A stretch of DNA of 64,000 bases from assembly GCA_935421135.1 (NCBI GenBank), contig OW285191.1, forward strand, positions 8,441,504 through 8,505,503, written 5' to 3'. Below are positions 53,510-63,684 of this stretch, one piece after another. The translations under genes and the position numbers were made by a program. Each line of letters starts with the position of its first letter. The first letter of the stretch is position 1. The stretch is from Bugulina stolonifera (Eukaryota; Bryozoa; Gymnolaemata; Cheilostomatida; Bugulidae). The notes beneath the pieces were generated by a model. It was not told the origin of the DNA. It made no database searches and saw only the letters and a list, made by a program, of their open reading frames with translations.

Positions 53510-53544
53510 CTCTTTGTTATGAATTGGTAGCCCTTAAAAGGGCT
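53510..53544 (-). terminator. Histone-mRNA-type stem-loop and downstream element, gene A
   Basis: On the minus strand, 18 nt after the stop, AGCCCT-TTTA-AGGGCT (53544-53529) forms a 6-bp stem with a 4-nt U-rich loop. It is flanked by CCAAAAC on the 5' side and ACCAA on the 3' side. Exactly 12 nt further is CAAAGAG (53516-53510), like the purine-rich histone downstream element that pairs with U7 snRNA. The metazoan histone consensus is a 6-bp stem, UUUC-type loop, ACCCA 3' flank and a purine-rich element some 10-15 nt on. Confidence 0.75.
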
Positions 53545-53562
53545 GTTTTGGTTGTGAAAGAA

Positions 53563-53886
53563 TCAACTACTTCTCTCAATATCTATAATTAGCTGTTTTA
53601 TCTCATTCTCAATTGCTGTAGCTTCATTTTCTTTATTTTCTACCTGCTTCCTGTAGAGTTGTAAAAACACCCGTAGTGTAGGAAGCTGTCTTGTTATGGC
53701 TTCTATAAACAGATGATTCTGCTGCTTCTTTGCTCTTTCCAATCGCACTCTTCTGTCCAAGTACTGCTCTTGAAGTCTGTAGTATGTGGCCAGAATTCTG
53801 TTGAATTGGGAATAGACAGACTTCAGTTCCTCAAAGCAATCAGTTAATAGCTTTCTTTCATAATCTGTATATACAGTGTCTGCCAT
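53563..53886 (-). CDS. Small intronless helical protein, paralogue A (107 aa)
   Basis: Single-exon frame from ATG at 53886 to TGA at 53563-53565. The product is highly charged and probably all alpha-helical/coiled coil. Compared with the copies at 57537 and 63685, the C-terminal 65 residues align clearly: LDRRVRLERAKKQQNHLF and EAITRQLPTLRVFLQLYRKQ match DKNVRQRRAVKYKNYRFF and KAITRQMFTLSRFIQLHKEN, followed by a shared VE.KE.E...IE.EI segment. The N termini are more diverged. Upstream is a TATA block shared with the other copies (TATAAAAG 61 bp before the ATG). Downstream is a histone-type 3' end. There is no signal peptide or known domain and it is not a core histone by sequence. Function unknown; the mRNA format suggests S-phase or germline/early-embryo expression. 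Confidence 0.75.
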   Translation of the reverse strand: MADTVYTDYERKLLTDCFEELKSVYSQFNRILATYYRLQEQYLDRRVRLERAKKQQNHLFIEAITRQLPTLRVFLQLYRKQVENKENEATAIENEIKQLIIDIERSS

Positions 53887-53926
53887 ATTGGTTGCTTCTC
53901 AGAATGTCTCCAAACTAGCTCTGGTT

Positions 53927-54045
53927 CTAACCTTGCTGGAAGGCTTCTTTTATACCAATTTCTACCATGTTAATGAATGGTAAAGGATTATCTATTGTTG
54001 ATAGTTTAGAGTTCTGTTGACATGATTGTGTTACAGAATTATTCT
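53927..54045 (-). promoter_or_regulatory. Conserved promoter block, gene A
   Basis: On the minus strand this stretch matches the upstream regions of genes B and C: CATGTCAACAGAACT, AACAATAGATAAT, CTTTACCATTCA, then GGTATAAAAGAAGCCTTCCA and AGCAAGG. The TATA box (TATAAAAG) is at 53947-53954 on this strand. Conservation drops upstream of it. Confidence 0.7.
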
Positions 54046-54784
54046 GTTGACATCTTAATCTCTAGATATACAGTATGTAATTGCTATACTTGTCTTGACA
54101 CTTGGGCTTTCTATAAAACAAAGTTCAAGTGTCAAATATAATGACATAATGGTGTGTATACTTAACTTTATTCATTTATTCCTTCTGAATGATTTGAAGG
54201 GAATATTGTTAGAGTAGCAGGATTGAGTATATTCTCTTTATAAATTTTATTTGCCATATACAAGTGTATACAATAAACCTGTTACATGTACATTGTACAT
54301 GCATGTATATACCATAGGTCCTCCTCTCATTAATGGAAGAACAAGAAGAGTAATGCCCACATAAAATACCTATTCTACTAGAGCTTTCCATCAGATTCCC
54401 TTTCTACATTGTTTATGTATCATTGATACAGGATGTTGAATTTCCAGTCCATCTGATATTGACCTTTCCAACCAAATAGTGGACTAAACACATGGTATAC
54501 TGATAATTTAAAATTTTCTGTAGTATGAAGCAAATACAGAAAATTTTAACTCTAATCATTTCTGGGGAACAATCTCAACCTGAGTTGGTACTATTTTGTT
54601 GGTCGTGAAACTATAAAGCAACCTAGATATATAATGTACATGTACATTACAATATTACGTGCAAGGCTGTAAACCTTTCTAGTAAAATTTCATCTACTCC
54701 TGAGAAGATTAAAATAATATTTTGTATAACTTGATGAGGTATGAGGTTAGCTATACTACCACACATCTAGGGCGTAGAATAACT

Positions 54785-55600
54785 AATGCATAATCACAGG
54801 ACATTAGCAAATTACTGTTAATGTTCCAAAGCTCAAGAATTATTATTGTATAAATGATTGTCATTAATGGGCACAACCCTTTTAAGGTTTTCACCAAACT
54901 GCAATTAAAAGTGAGAACTGCACAACTTTGGGTAATAATTTACACACACATGTCCTCTGAAGCTTGATGTCTTCACTCTTCACACCTTGTACTTTTTTAA
55001 CTGCTCTTTGACTCCTCTCCTTTCTGATATATTACAACATGTAAATTATGTTTGGTAATAGCAGTGGGACATGGTATTTGTTCTACATGTACATCTTTCA
55101 GTATCTCAGCAATGCTATTCTGCATGAACATTTGGTAATTTTCTTTTTACTAAATCTGAAATAGTAAATTGTGTTTGTGCTTGAAGTTCATATTGAAGCA
55201 GTGAAATTGTACATGTACTTGTATGTATATTACATAATAATTAGTAGTTATATAATATAAAGTACAAAGTAAGTTGTATCACCCGATTATTATATATATT
55301 TATATTTAACGCTTTAGCTTTTACTGAGTTGGCCCCAGCTGGTTGAACCATAAATTGGAAACACAAACTGCAAACATTTATACAGTGTGTATACAGCAAT
55401 GGCATTGCAGCTCAGGAGAACTTGTACATGTGTACATTATATAATAATTAGTAGAGATATTTATGCAAAGACAGAAAATATACAAACTTTTATGTCACAC
55501 TGTAATTATAATATATTCATATTTGACACTTTAGCTTTCTTGAAATATTACTGCCTATCAGAATGGACAAGATAAGTACTGTCAGATGTCACTACTACAA
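54785..55600 (+). repeat. Nested older duplication inside the unit
   Basis: This part resembles 56715-57340 of the same unit. Both contain GCATAATCACAGG followed by a related 70-bp stretch with ATAAATGATTGT, and both end in an approximately 85-bp near-identical block with TTTGACACTTTAGCTTTCTT and GGACAAGATAAGTACTGTCA. The block therefore occurs four times in the window (about 55520, 57250, 61665, 63400). The homology between the blocks is patchy, so limits are approximate. Confidence 0.65.
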
Positions 55601-56071
55601 TTATATAGAGATTATGATGTCATCAGAATAGTACTGTTATTGTCTGCTTATATACCTGTGTGCACTATGTAAGCTAACAACAATGAATAAAATTATACTT
55701 GTTATCTTTAATTAAATACTGAAACAGACATGAAGAACTTTCAATATTATGCCTAATAAAGATGTAATACACATTATACATGTTTGATACAAGTCCTATG
55801 TTTTTTGTATATATTACATTAATTTTCTATACTAGTACATGTAGCTTGTGTACTGGTATGTGTATAATGTACATTGTAGTTCTACATTTATACACTTGTA
55901 TTAATTACTGTATTTGGTATCAAATATGTTTACATGTATATATGCCTTGTGGGGACCATGATTAGTTGGATTGGAGCCAACTTTCCAGCTTTGTATTTAA
56001 AATGTATCAATTTAAATTTTATGTTTTACTACAATAATATAATTGTATTATATCTGATATATAGGAATGTG

Positions 56072-56190
56072 CTTTGTTATGAATTGGTAGTATTTGAAAG
56101 GGTTGATGCAGTTTTATATAAATTGTTGATCCTTCAGATGATCTATAGTACAGTTCTTTATGTCAATTCTATCTCTTGGTCATAGAGCAT
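56072..56190 (-). pseudogene. Relic 3' end of an inverted gene A-type copy
   Basis: CTTTGTTATGAATTGGTAG (56072-56090) is identical to the stem-loop flank and downstream element of gene A at 53512-53530, in the same orientation. Next to it the stem is degenerate. The following bases (about TCTATAGTACAG..TTTATGTCAATTCT) resemble the C-terminal coding end of gene A with indels. No open frame is kept, so this is a decayed gene copy. An identical relic is at 62220. Confidence 0.55.
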
Positions 56191-56492
56191 AGAGCATAGA
56201 TGCAAAAATATGACTATAAATAGTGGAAATTAAATAAAATGATTCTAAGGCATTTAGTCAAAGCCACAATAAAACCGGAGTTGTTGTCTTTCTTGGCTTT
56301 TCCCAGCCTCTGATCATGATGTAAGTAATGCTCATTTTTTCCCTTTTTAGATGTTAGGTGGAGTCAAATATCTAGGCCTCGATTAACTGTATGATTTCTT
56401 ATATAGGAAAATAGATCGTGCAGAAAAAAAAGTGAGAATTCTTTCTAGACCTAGTTTGATTTAGCAGACCAACTACAGCAAAAGAACTTAGT

Positions 56493-56528
56493 AAAGTTAT
56501 CTTCTCTCTTTAGAGAGAAGACAACTTT
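56493..56528. repeat. Dispersed hairpin repeat, copy 4
   Basis: Left arm AAAGTTATCTTCTCTC and right arm GAGAGAAGACAACTTT pair with one mismatch around a 4-nt loop. It sits inside a longer repeated segment (about 56340-56600). Confidence 0.85.
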
Positions 56529-57384
56529 AGTATTACAGTAGAACAATATAGCCACTGATGATCAAGTTATGCTAATGAACCATTTTGAATTTAAAATAAA
56601 AATATTGAAATTACACAGTCTATGTTATAACTTTACTTGTAAATATAATATTGTATACAGAATAAGCATGTAGCTAACCTTCAGAAGGCTTGTACTGTAG
56701 CCATAGCAGCATATAATGCATAATCACAGGGCAGCAACAACTTTCTGGCAATGTTCCAAGGATTAGTAATGATTGTTGTATAAATGATTGTTACAAATGG
56801 ACTAAACTTTTCAAGAAACCAATACATGTAAAAATGTAATGTCTCACTTATCCGGCTGTGACCTGTGTCTGTACATGTAATATTAGAAACTAAAGGAAGA
56901 GTCAACTCCCCCTCTCCCATATACTATGTGTTATTTATCCAACTCTGGTATTGCTACCTTCTATCTTCACTGTGATTGGATTATATAATAATGCAGCTCT
57001 TAAATCTCTCAACTGTAAAGGATATTTGGTGCTAGTATTTGGGTCATGATATTTATTCTGCATATAGATTCTGTATATCAAGTTTGAACTTCTACTTTTT
57101 TGTACTAAAATATGAATTATACAAGTCACCACATTGGCATTTTATTTCATGAGAACTTTTATGTGTAATATAATATTATAATGTATAATTATTAGTAGAG
57201 AATGATACTACACTAGCAAAAGAAACAAACTATCGTAGTTTCATTATATATATTTATATTTGACACTTTAGCTTTCTTGAAACAAAGCTGCCTATCAAAA
57301 TGGACAAGATAAGTACTGTCAGATGTCACTCACTACTAATAAATATAATATAAAGATTAAAATGTCATCATAATTTAGCTGTGA

Positions 57385-57492
57385 CACATGTCAACAGAAC
57401 TATACACTTTAAACAATAGATAATTCTTTACCATTCAGTTATGTAACATGGCAAAAATTGGTATAAAAGAAGCCTTCCAGCAAGGTTTAGAA
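57385..57492 (+). promoter_or_regulatory. Conserved promoter block, gene B
   Basis: Contains CATGTCAACAGAACT, AACAATAGATAAT, CTTTACCATTCAG and a TATA box (TATAAAAG, 57462-57469) 75 bp before the ATG. The TATA context through AGCCTTCCAGCAAGG is identical in genes A, B and C. Confidence 0.75.
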
Positions 57493-57536
57493 TCAGAACA
57501 AGTTTTGATCTTACACAGAGAGCATAAACTACCATA

Positions 57537-57848
57537 ATGAACAGCGTTGAGTTCTACCAGGAGTGGATAGAGCTACTTCAAGCCGAATGGAGAAGCTTAG
57601 AAGCGAGGAGGACCAGGAGCATACTCATCAATCATAAACTTCTAGAGCGGTACATGGATAAAAATGTGAGACAGAGAAGAGCTGTGAAGTACAAGAACTA
57701 CCGATTCTTCAAAGCAATTACAAGGCAAATGTTTACGCTGAGCCGATTTATACAACTTCACAAGGAAAACGTCGAAAGCAAAGAAGAAGAAATGGCATTG
57801 ATAGAGGAAAAGATTGATGAAATTCAACAGGAGTTGAATGAATTGTAG
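57537..57848 (+). CDS. Small intronless helical protein, paralogue B (103 aa)
   Basis: Single exon, ATG 57537 to TAG 57846-57848. Strongly charged, predicted almost wholly helical: an aromatic N-terminal helix (EFYQEWIELLQAEWRSLEA), a basic centre (NVRQRRAVKYKNYRFF), the family signature AITRQMFTLSRFIQLHKEN, and an acidic coiled-coil end (KEEEMALIEEKIDEIQQELN). It differs from paralogue C at only a few residues (for example Val/Ile4, Leu/Val32, Tyr/His40), so the duplication is recent. It is clearly but distantly related to paralogue A. Preceded by the shared TATA block and followed after 20 nt by a histone-type stem-loop. I do not recognise the family. Confidence 0.78.
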   Translation: MNSVEFYQEWIELLQAEWRSLEARRTRSILINHKLLERYMDKNVRQRRAVKYKNYRFFKAITRQMFTLSRFIQLHKENVESKEEEMALIEEKIDEIQQELNEL

Positions 57849-57868
57849 TATTGATATCAAACATCAAC

Positions 57869-57903
57869 AGCCCTTTTCAGGGCTACCAAATTTTACCAAA
57901 GAG
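57869..57903 (+). terminator. Histone-mRNA-type stem-loop and downstream element, gene B
   Basis: AGCCCT-TTTC-AGGGCT (57869-57884) starts 20 nt after the stop codon: a 6-bp stem with the canonical UUUC loop, preceded by CAAC and followed by ACCAAA. After exactly 12 nt comes CAAAGAG (57897-57903). Spacing, loop class and downstream element match gene A, although the intervening bases differ, which argues for selection rather than simple copying. Confidence 0.8.
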
Positions 57904-58198
57904 ATTGTTCTAATGTATTGTATAGGTAAACTAGAAGTTGCTGTATCTCTTAGCTCGTTCTAGTCTCATGTTATGATAAAGGGGTCACCTATTTCACCTG
58001 TTTCACATCGGTTTAGCTAAATGTGTTCGGTATGCTTGTATCAACTGTATGACTTCACAGATGTATTATATAGAAATAGATGACATAGAATATAGGACTG
58101 TCAGTAATGTCTCTGAATGCAGTTTGATTCAGCAGACTGACTGCACCTACAAATCTTGGTTCTAATACAAAAATTATTCAATGCTTTAGTCGAATACG

Positions 58199-58232
58199 AA
58201 AGTTGTCCTCTCTCTGCAGAGAAGACAACTTT
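58199..58232. repeat. Dispersed hairpin repeat, copy 5
   Basis: Left arm AAAGTTGTCCTCTCTC and right arm AGAGAAGACAACTTT, almost perfect, with a short TGC loop. Confidence 0.85.
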
Positions 58233-58554
58233 TGTCTTGCTTTACAACATTACCATAATGAGCCAAGTTACTAAAACTTTTCTCATTAAATAACATCACA
58301 AAGGTAAAATAACAATTTATTTGAACCTTAGTGTTTTCAACTGACGTTTTCGAATCATTCTACCTGTTTCAAATTGGTTGAGCTAAACGTATTATGCGTG
58401 ATTTCACAAACATGGAAATAGATGGTATAAAGTACAAATGTCAGTGTTGTCTGTGAGTTTAGTTGGATGAAGTCAACTACCTATCTACACACAAATGCGA
58501 TAATCTAATTTAAAACAATACAGTGTACGGCATTCAATACTCCATTTGACTACC

Positions 58555-58592
58555 AAAGTTATCCTCTCTCATCAGCGAGAAGACAACTTTTG
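58555..58592. repeat. Dispersed hairpin repeat, copy 6
   Basis: Left arm AAAGTTATCCTCTCTC and right arm GCGAGAAGACAACTTTTG around a short ATCA loop. Part of the second hairpin-bearing unit. Confidence 0.8.
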
Positions 58593-59005
58593 TCTTCATT
58601 GTATGAACATAACCATGATAGATGTATCAAGTTTTGTTACTGAACTATCTATGATTCACAATAACATTCTATAATAGCACTGAGTGATTAATATATTATA
58701 TATTTGTAAATAGCCATAGCAACAGAGACTAACAGACCAAATAATTTTACCTTTCTGCTGCTAGTTTCATAATATATTATCATAAACTTTAGAAATTTCA
58801 CATCTTTTCTGTATGTATGTAATATTATATAACATTGGTGACTCAGTCATGTAGTAGGTTTGCTGGTAAATATAATATTTCCATGCATGATTAGCAGCTG
58901 AACATCAGAATGGTTGGTATACATCAGTACATGCATGCCGGTTTATGTGTATTTTACATATTATGTAAGGTTACACCAAGTATCATATTATGTCCATCAT
59001 AATAT

Positions 59006-59652
59006 TGTAATGGTTTTTGGGTTTTGGTACTCTCGTTCTAAGTCCAATAACTACCAAAGATGACCCATATGGTCCCGAGTCAATGCTTGTTTACTATACT
59101 GAAAAAGAGAGTGATCCGACCTGGTAGGCAGTTGAGGTTGCAAGATCGAAGAGCTTAACTACTGGAATGACCTATCTACAAAGTGAAAGCCTCTGTATAT
59201 AATTATAGATGTGTCTTTATTGAGATCCAAGCATGAACTGAGACAACAAACATAAAGACAGTGTGCTTTATATAGTATTAGAACTTCCGGAGGAAGTTCC
59301 AGTGACAAGGCCGACGTAGTGTCGTAAAAAGACGACGTAGGGTCGTCCGGAAATTGCGCAATTATCTGGCGACCGGAAGCCCGATGGTCGACCCAAAATA
59401 GATCAGGTTTGACAAAAGATGCTTAAAGTCATCTAGATCATATGCAAAATCAATTGCAGGTATTTCTGAGAGGTCGGGCTTCATTACATGGGTATAATAA
59501 GGACATAATTGCTCAGTAATGCATATAAAAGGTACATAAGTAACATTCTACTACATAGACAGTTGGTACCAGCAAGTGTAATGCAATGTAAGTGTATATA
59601 ATTAGTGACATGTAGCCGGGAGGCTAGATTAGAGTTATACGTGACCATTACA
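59006..59652 (-). mobile_element. Solo-LTR-like element, copy 2 (647 bp, inverted)
   Basis: Minus-strand homologue of the element at 13913-14632 over its whole length. Termini are perfect inverted octamers, TGTAATGG and CCATTACA, flanked on both sides by ATAT (59002-59005 and 59653-59656), a 4-bp target duplication. It keeps the palindromic GGAA site pair, a TATA region (TTTATATAG on the plus strand) and the reverse complement of CAATAAAGACAC. It has accumulated many substitutions relative to copy 1 and has no internal coding region. Confidence 0.78.
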
Positions 59653-59661
59653 ATATCACAC

Positions 59662-60603
59662 TGGAACTAGGTGTGGAACTAGGTGTGGAACTAGGTGTGG
59701 AACTAGGTGTGGAACTAGGTGTGGAACTAGGTGTGGAACTAGGTGTGGAACTAGGTGTGGAACTAGGTGTGGAACTAGGTGTGGAACTAGGTGTGGAACT
59801 AGGTGTGGAACTAGGTGTGGAACTAGGTGTGGAACTAGGTGTGGAACTAGGTGTGGAACTAGGTGTGGAACTAGGTGTGGAACTAGGTGTGGAACTAGGT
59901 GTGGAACTAGGTGTGGAACTAGGTGTGGAACTAGGTGTGGAACTAGGTGTGGAACTAGGTGTGGAACTAGGTGTGGAACTAGGTGTGGAACTAGGTGTGG
60001 AACTAGGTGTGGAACTAGGTGTGGAACTAGGTGTGGAACTAGGTGTGGAACTAGGTGTGGAACTAGGTGTGGAACTAGGTGTGGAACTAGGTGTGGAACT
60101 AGGTGTGGAACTAGGTGTGGAACTAGGTGTGGAACTAGGTGTGGAACTAGGTGTGGAACTAGGTGTGGAACTAGGTGTGGAACTAGGTGTGGAACTAGGT
60201 GTGGAACTAGGTGTGGAACTAGGTGTGGAACTAGGTGTGGAACTAGGTGTGGAACTAGGTGTGGAACTAGGTGTGGAACTAGGTGTGGAACTAGGTGTGG
60301 AACTAGGTGTGGAACTAGGTGTGGAACTAGGTGTGGAACTAGGTGTGGAACTAGGTGTGGAACTAGGTGTGGAACTAGGTGTGGAACTAGGTGTGGAACT
60401 AGGTGTGGAACTAGGTGTGGAACTAGGTGTGGAACTAGGTGTGGAACTAGGTGTGGAACTAGGTGTGGAACTAGGTGTGGAACTAGGTGTGGAACTAGGT
60501 GTGGAACTAGGTGTGGAACTAGGTGTGGAACTAGGTGTGGAACTAGGTGTGGAACTAGGTGTGGAACTAGGTGTGGAACTAGGTGTGGAACTAGGTGTGG
60601 AAC
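59662..60603 (+). repeat. 12-bp satellite, about 78 perfect units
   Basis: GTGGAACTAGGT repeated without a visible change over about 942 bp, starting a few bases after the solo LTR target duplication and ending in unique sequence. One frame reads an endless Val-Glu-Leu-Gly repeat (59673-60635). That is a by-product of a 12-bp unit without stops, not evidence of a protein. Confidence 0.97.
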
Positions 60604-62219
60604 AAGCGTTGCACTTTCAGCACATCTGGTATTGACAGTTCCAATCTAATGGTTGGTTAAATATATGGTATGCTGATGATTTAAGATTTTCTGTGACATA
60701 ATATACCTACGAGGGTTGACTAATCACTTCTGGAGGAAAATCTCAACCTGAGTTGGTATAGGCTGACCGTGGGACTATTAAGCAACCTAGATATATAATG
60801 CACATTACATAACGATATTACCTGCAAGGCTGTAGACCTTGCTAGCAAAATTTTCATCTACCCCTGAAAAGATTAAAATAATTTTGTATAACTTGATGAA
60901 GTACAAGGTTAGCTTTACTGCCACACATCTAGGGTGCATATACCTAATGCATAATCACAGGACATTAGCAAATTACTGGCAATGTTCCAAAGCTCAAGAA
61001 TTATTATTGTGTAGTTGATTGGCATTAATGGGCACAACCCTTTTAAGGTTTTCACTAAACTGCAATTAAAAGTGAAAACTGCATAACTTTGGGTAATAAT
61101 TTACACACACATGTCCTCTGAAGCTTGATGTCTTCAATCTTCACAGATTGTACTTGTGTAACTGCTCCTTGACTCCTCCCCTTTCTGGTATTGTAATATT
61201 GTCTCAACATGTAAATTATTTTTGGTGATAGCAGTGGGACATTATATTTGTTCTACATCTTTCAGTATCTCAGCAATGCTATTCTGCCTGAACATTTAGC
61301 AATTTTCTTTTTACTAAATCTGAAATAGTAAATTGTGTTTGTGCGTAAAGTTCCTACTGAAGCAGTGAAATTGTACTAGTGTGTATATTACATAATAATT
61401 ACATGTAGTAGTTATATAATATAAAGTCCAAAGTAAGTTGAGTCACTGATTTTTATATATATTTATATATATAAAAATACCCCAGCTGGTTGAACCATAA
61501 ATTGGAAACACAAACTGTAAACATTTATACAGTGTGTATACAGCAATGCCATTGTAGCTCAAGAAAACTTGTACATGTGTACATTATATAATAATTAGTA
61601 GAGATATTTATGCAAAGACAGAAAATATACAAACTTTTATGTCACACTGTAATTATAATATATTCATATTTGACACTTTAGCTTTCTTGAAATAAAGCTG
61701 CCTATCAGAATGGACAAGATAAGTACTGTCAGATGTCACTACTATAATTATATAGACTATAGAGATTATGATGTCATCAGAATAGTACTGTAATTGTCTG
61801 CTTATATACCTGTCTACACAATGTAACCTAACAACAATGAGTATACTTGTTATCTCTAATTAAACACTGAAACACACATGAAGAACCTTCAATATTATGA
61901 GTAATAAAGATGTAATACACATTATATATGTTTGATACAAGTCCTATGTTTTTTGTATATATTACATTAATTTTCTATACTAGTACATGTAGCTTGTGTA
62001 CTGGTATGTGTGTAATGTACATTGTAGTTCTACATTTATATACTTGTATTAGTTACTGTATTTGGTATCAAATATGTTTACATGTATATATGCCTTGTGG
62101 GGACCAAGATTAGTTGGATTGGAGCCAACTTTCCAGCTTTGTATTTAAAATGTATCAATTTAAATTTTATGTTTTACTACAATAATATAATTGTATTATA
62201 TCTGATATATAGGAATGTG

Positions 62220-62338
62220 CTTTGTTATGAATTGGTAGTATTTGAAAGGGTTGATGCAGTTTTATATAAATTGTTGATCCTTCAGATTATCTATAGTACA
62301 GTTCTTTATGTCAATTCCATCTCTTGGTCATAGAGCAT
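62220..62338 (-). pseudogene. Second copy of the relic inverted gene end
   Basis: Duplicate of 56072-56190 with the same degenerate stem and no open frame, so it decayed before the 6-kb duplication. Confidence 0.5.
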
Positions 62339-62641
62339 AGAGCATAGATGCAAAAATATGACTATAAATAGTGGAAATTAAATAAAATGATTCTAAGGCA
62401 TTTAGTCAAAGCCACAATAAATCCGGAGTTGTTGTCTTTCTTGGCTTTTCCCAGCCTCTGATCATGATGAAAGTAATGCTCATTATTTCCCTTTTTAAAT
62501 ATTAGGTGGAGTCAAATATCTAGGCCTCCATTAACTGTATGGTTTCTTATATATGAAAATAGATCGTGCAGAAAATAAAAGTGAGAATTCTTTCTAGACC
62601 TAGTTTGATTTAGCAGACCAACTACAGCAAGAGAACTTAGT

Positions 62642-62677
62642 AAAGTTATCTTCTCTCTTCAGAGAGAAGACAACTTT
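62642..62677. repeat. Dispersed hairpin repeat, copy 7
   Basis: Duplicate of copy 4. One loop base differs (TTCAG versus TTTAG), leaving the arms intact. Confidence 0.85.
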
Positions 62678-63532
62678 AGTATTACAGTAGAACAATATAG
62701 CCACTGATGATCAAGTTATGCTAATGAACCATTTTGAGTTTAAAATAAAAATATTGAAATAACACAGTCCATGTTATAACTTTACTTGTAAATATAATAT
62801 TGTATACAGAATAAGCATGTAGCTAACCTTCAGAAGGCTTGTACTGTAGCCATAGCAGCATATAATGCATAATCACAGGGCAGCAACAACTTTCTGGCAA
62901 TGTTCCAAGGATTAGTAATGATTGTTGTATAAATGATTGTTACGAATGGACCAACTTTATAAGAAACCAATACATGTAAAAATGTAATGTCTCACTTATC
63001 CGGCTGTGACCTGTGACTGTACATGTAATATTAGAAACTAAAGGAAGAGTCAACTCCCCCTCTCCCATATACTATGTGTTATTTATCCAACTCTGGTATT
63101 GCTACCTTCTATCTTCACTGTGATTGGATTATATAATAATGCAGCTCTTAAATCTCTCAACTGTAAAGGATATTTGGTGCTAGTATTTGGGCCATGATAT
63201 TTATTCTGCATATAGATTCTGTATATCAAGTTTGAACTTCTACTTTTTTGTACTAAAATATGAATTATACAAGTCACCACATTGGCATTACATTTCATGA
63301 GAACTTTTATGTGTAATATAATATTATTATGTATAATTATTAGTAGAGAATGATACTACACTAGAGAAAGAAACAAACTATCATACTTTCATTATATATA
63401 TTTATATTTGACACTTTAGCTTTCTTGAAACAAAGCTGCCTATCAAAATGGACAAGATAAGTACTGTCAGATGTCACTCACTAGTAATAAATATAATATA
63501 AAGATTAAAATGTCATCATAATATAGCTGTGA

Positions 63533-63640
63533 CACATGTCAACAGAACTCTACACTTTAAACAATAGATAATTCTTTACCATTCAGTCATGTAACATGGC
63601 AAAAATTGGTATAAAAGAAGCCTTCCAGCAAGGTTTAGAA
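63533..63640 (+). promoter_or_regulatory. Conserved promoter block, gene C
   Basis: Same motif order as for gene B, with TATAAAAG at 63610-63617, 75 bp or less before the ATG. Confidence 0.75.
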
Positions 63641-63684
63641 TCAGAACAAGTTTTGATCTTACACAGAGAGCATAAACTACCATA

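Larger units (their letters stand above)
54440..57880 (+). repeat. Direct duplication, left copy (about 3.4 kb)
   Basis: Highly similar to 60612-64000 at an offset of 6148 bp in its right part; genes, spacer open frames and hairpins line up. The first few hundred bases are more diverged, with small indels. The copy contains the relic at 56072-56190 and gene B. The right copy continues past the window end. Confidence 0.93.
57985..58660 (+). repeat. Tandem pair of hairpin-bearing repeats
   Basis: Two diverged units (about 57985-58290 and 58350-58660) share ACCTGTTTCA near the start, a TGTCAGT region in the middle, the GTTGTC hairpin and a following TTTGTCTT stretch. A similar arrangement occurs at about 56340-56600 and 62485-62750. 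This defines a 250-300 bp repeat family carrying the hairpin near its 3' end. Confidence 0.6.

Noticed and set aside
53252..53530. Open frame reading a LSLTEVS repeat
   Set aside because: Produced by the five 21-bp tandem units and overlapping the gene A 3' end on the other strand.
55780..56185. Paired open frames repeated at 61928-62333
   Set aside because: Conserved only because the whole 6-kb unit is duplicated; low-complexity, TA-rich translation with no gene signals.
59673..60635. 320-codon open frame of a Val-Glu-Leu-Gly repeat
   Set aside because: Created by a stop-free 12-bp satellite; no promoter, splice or coding context.
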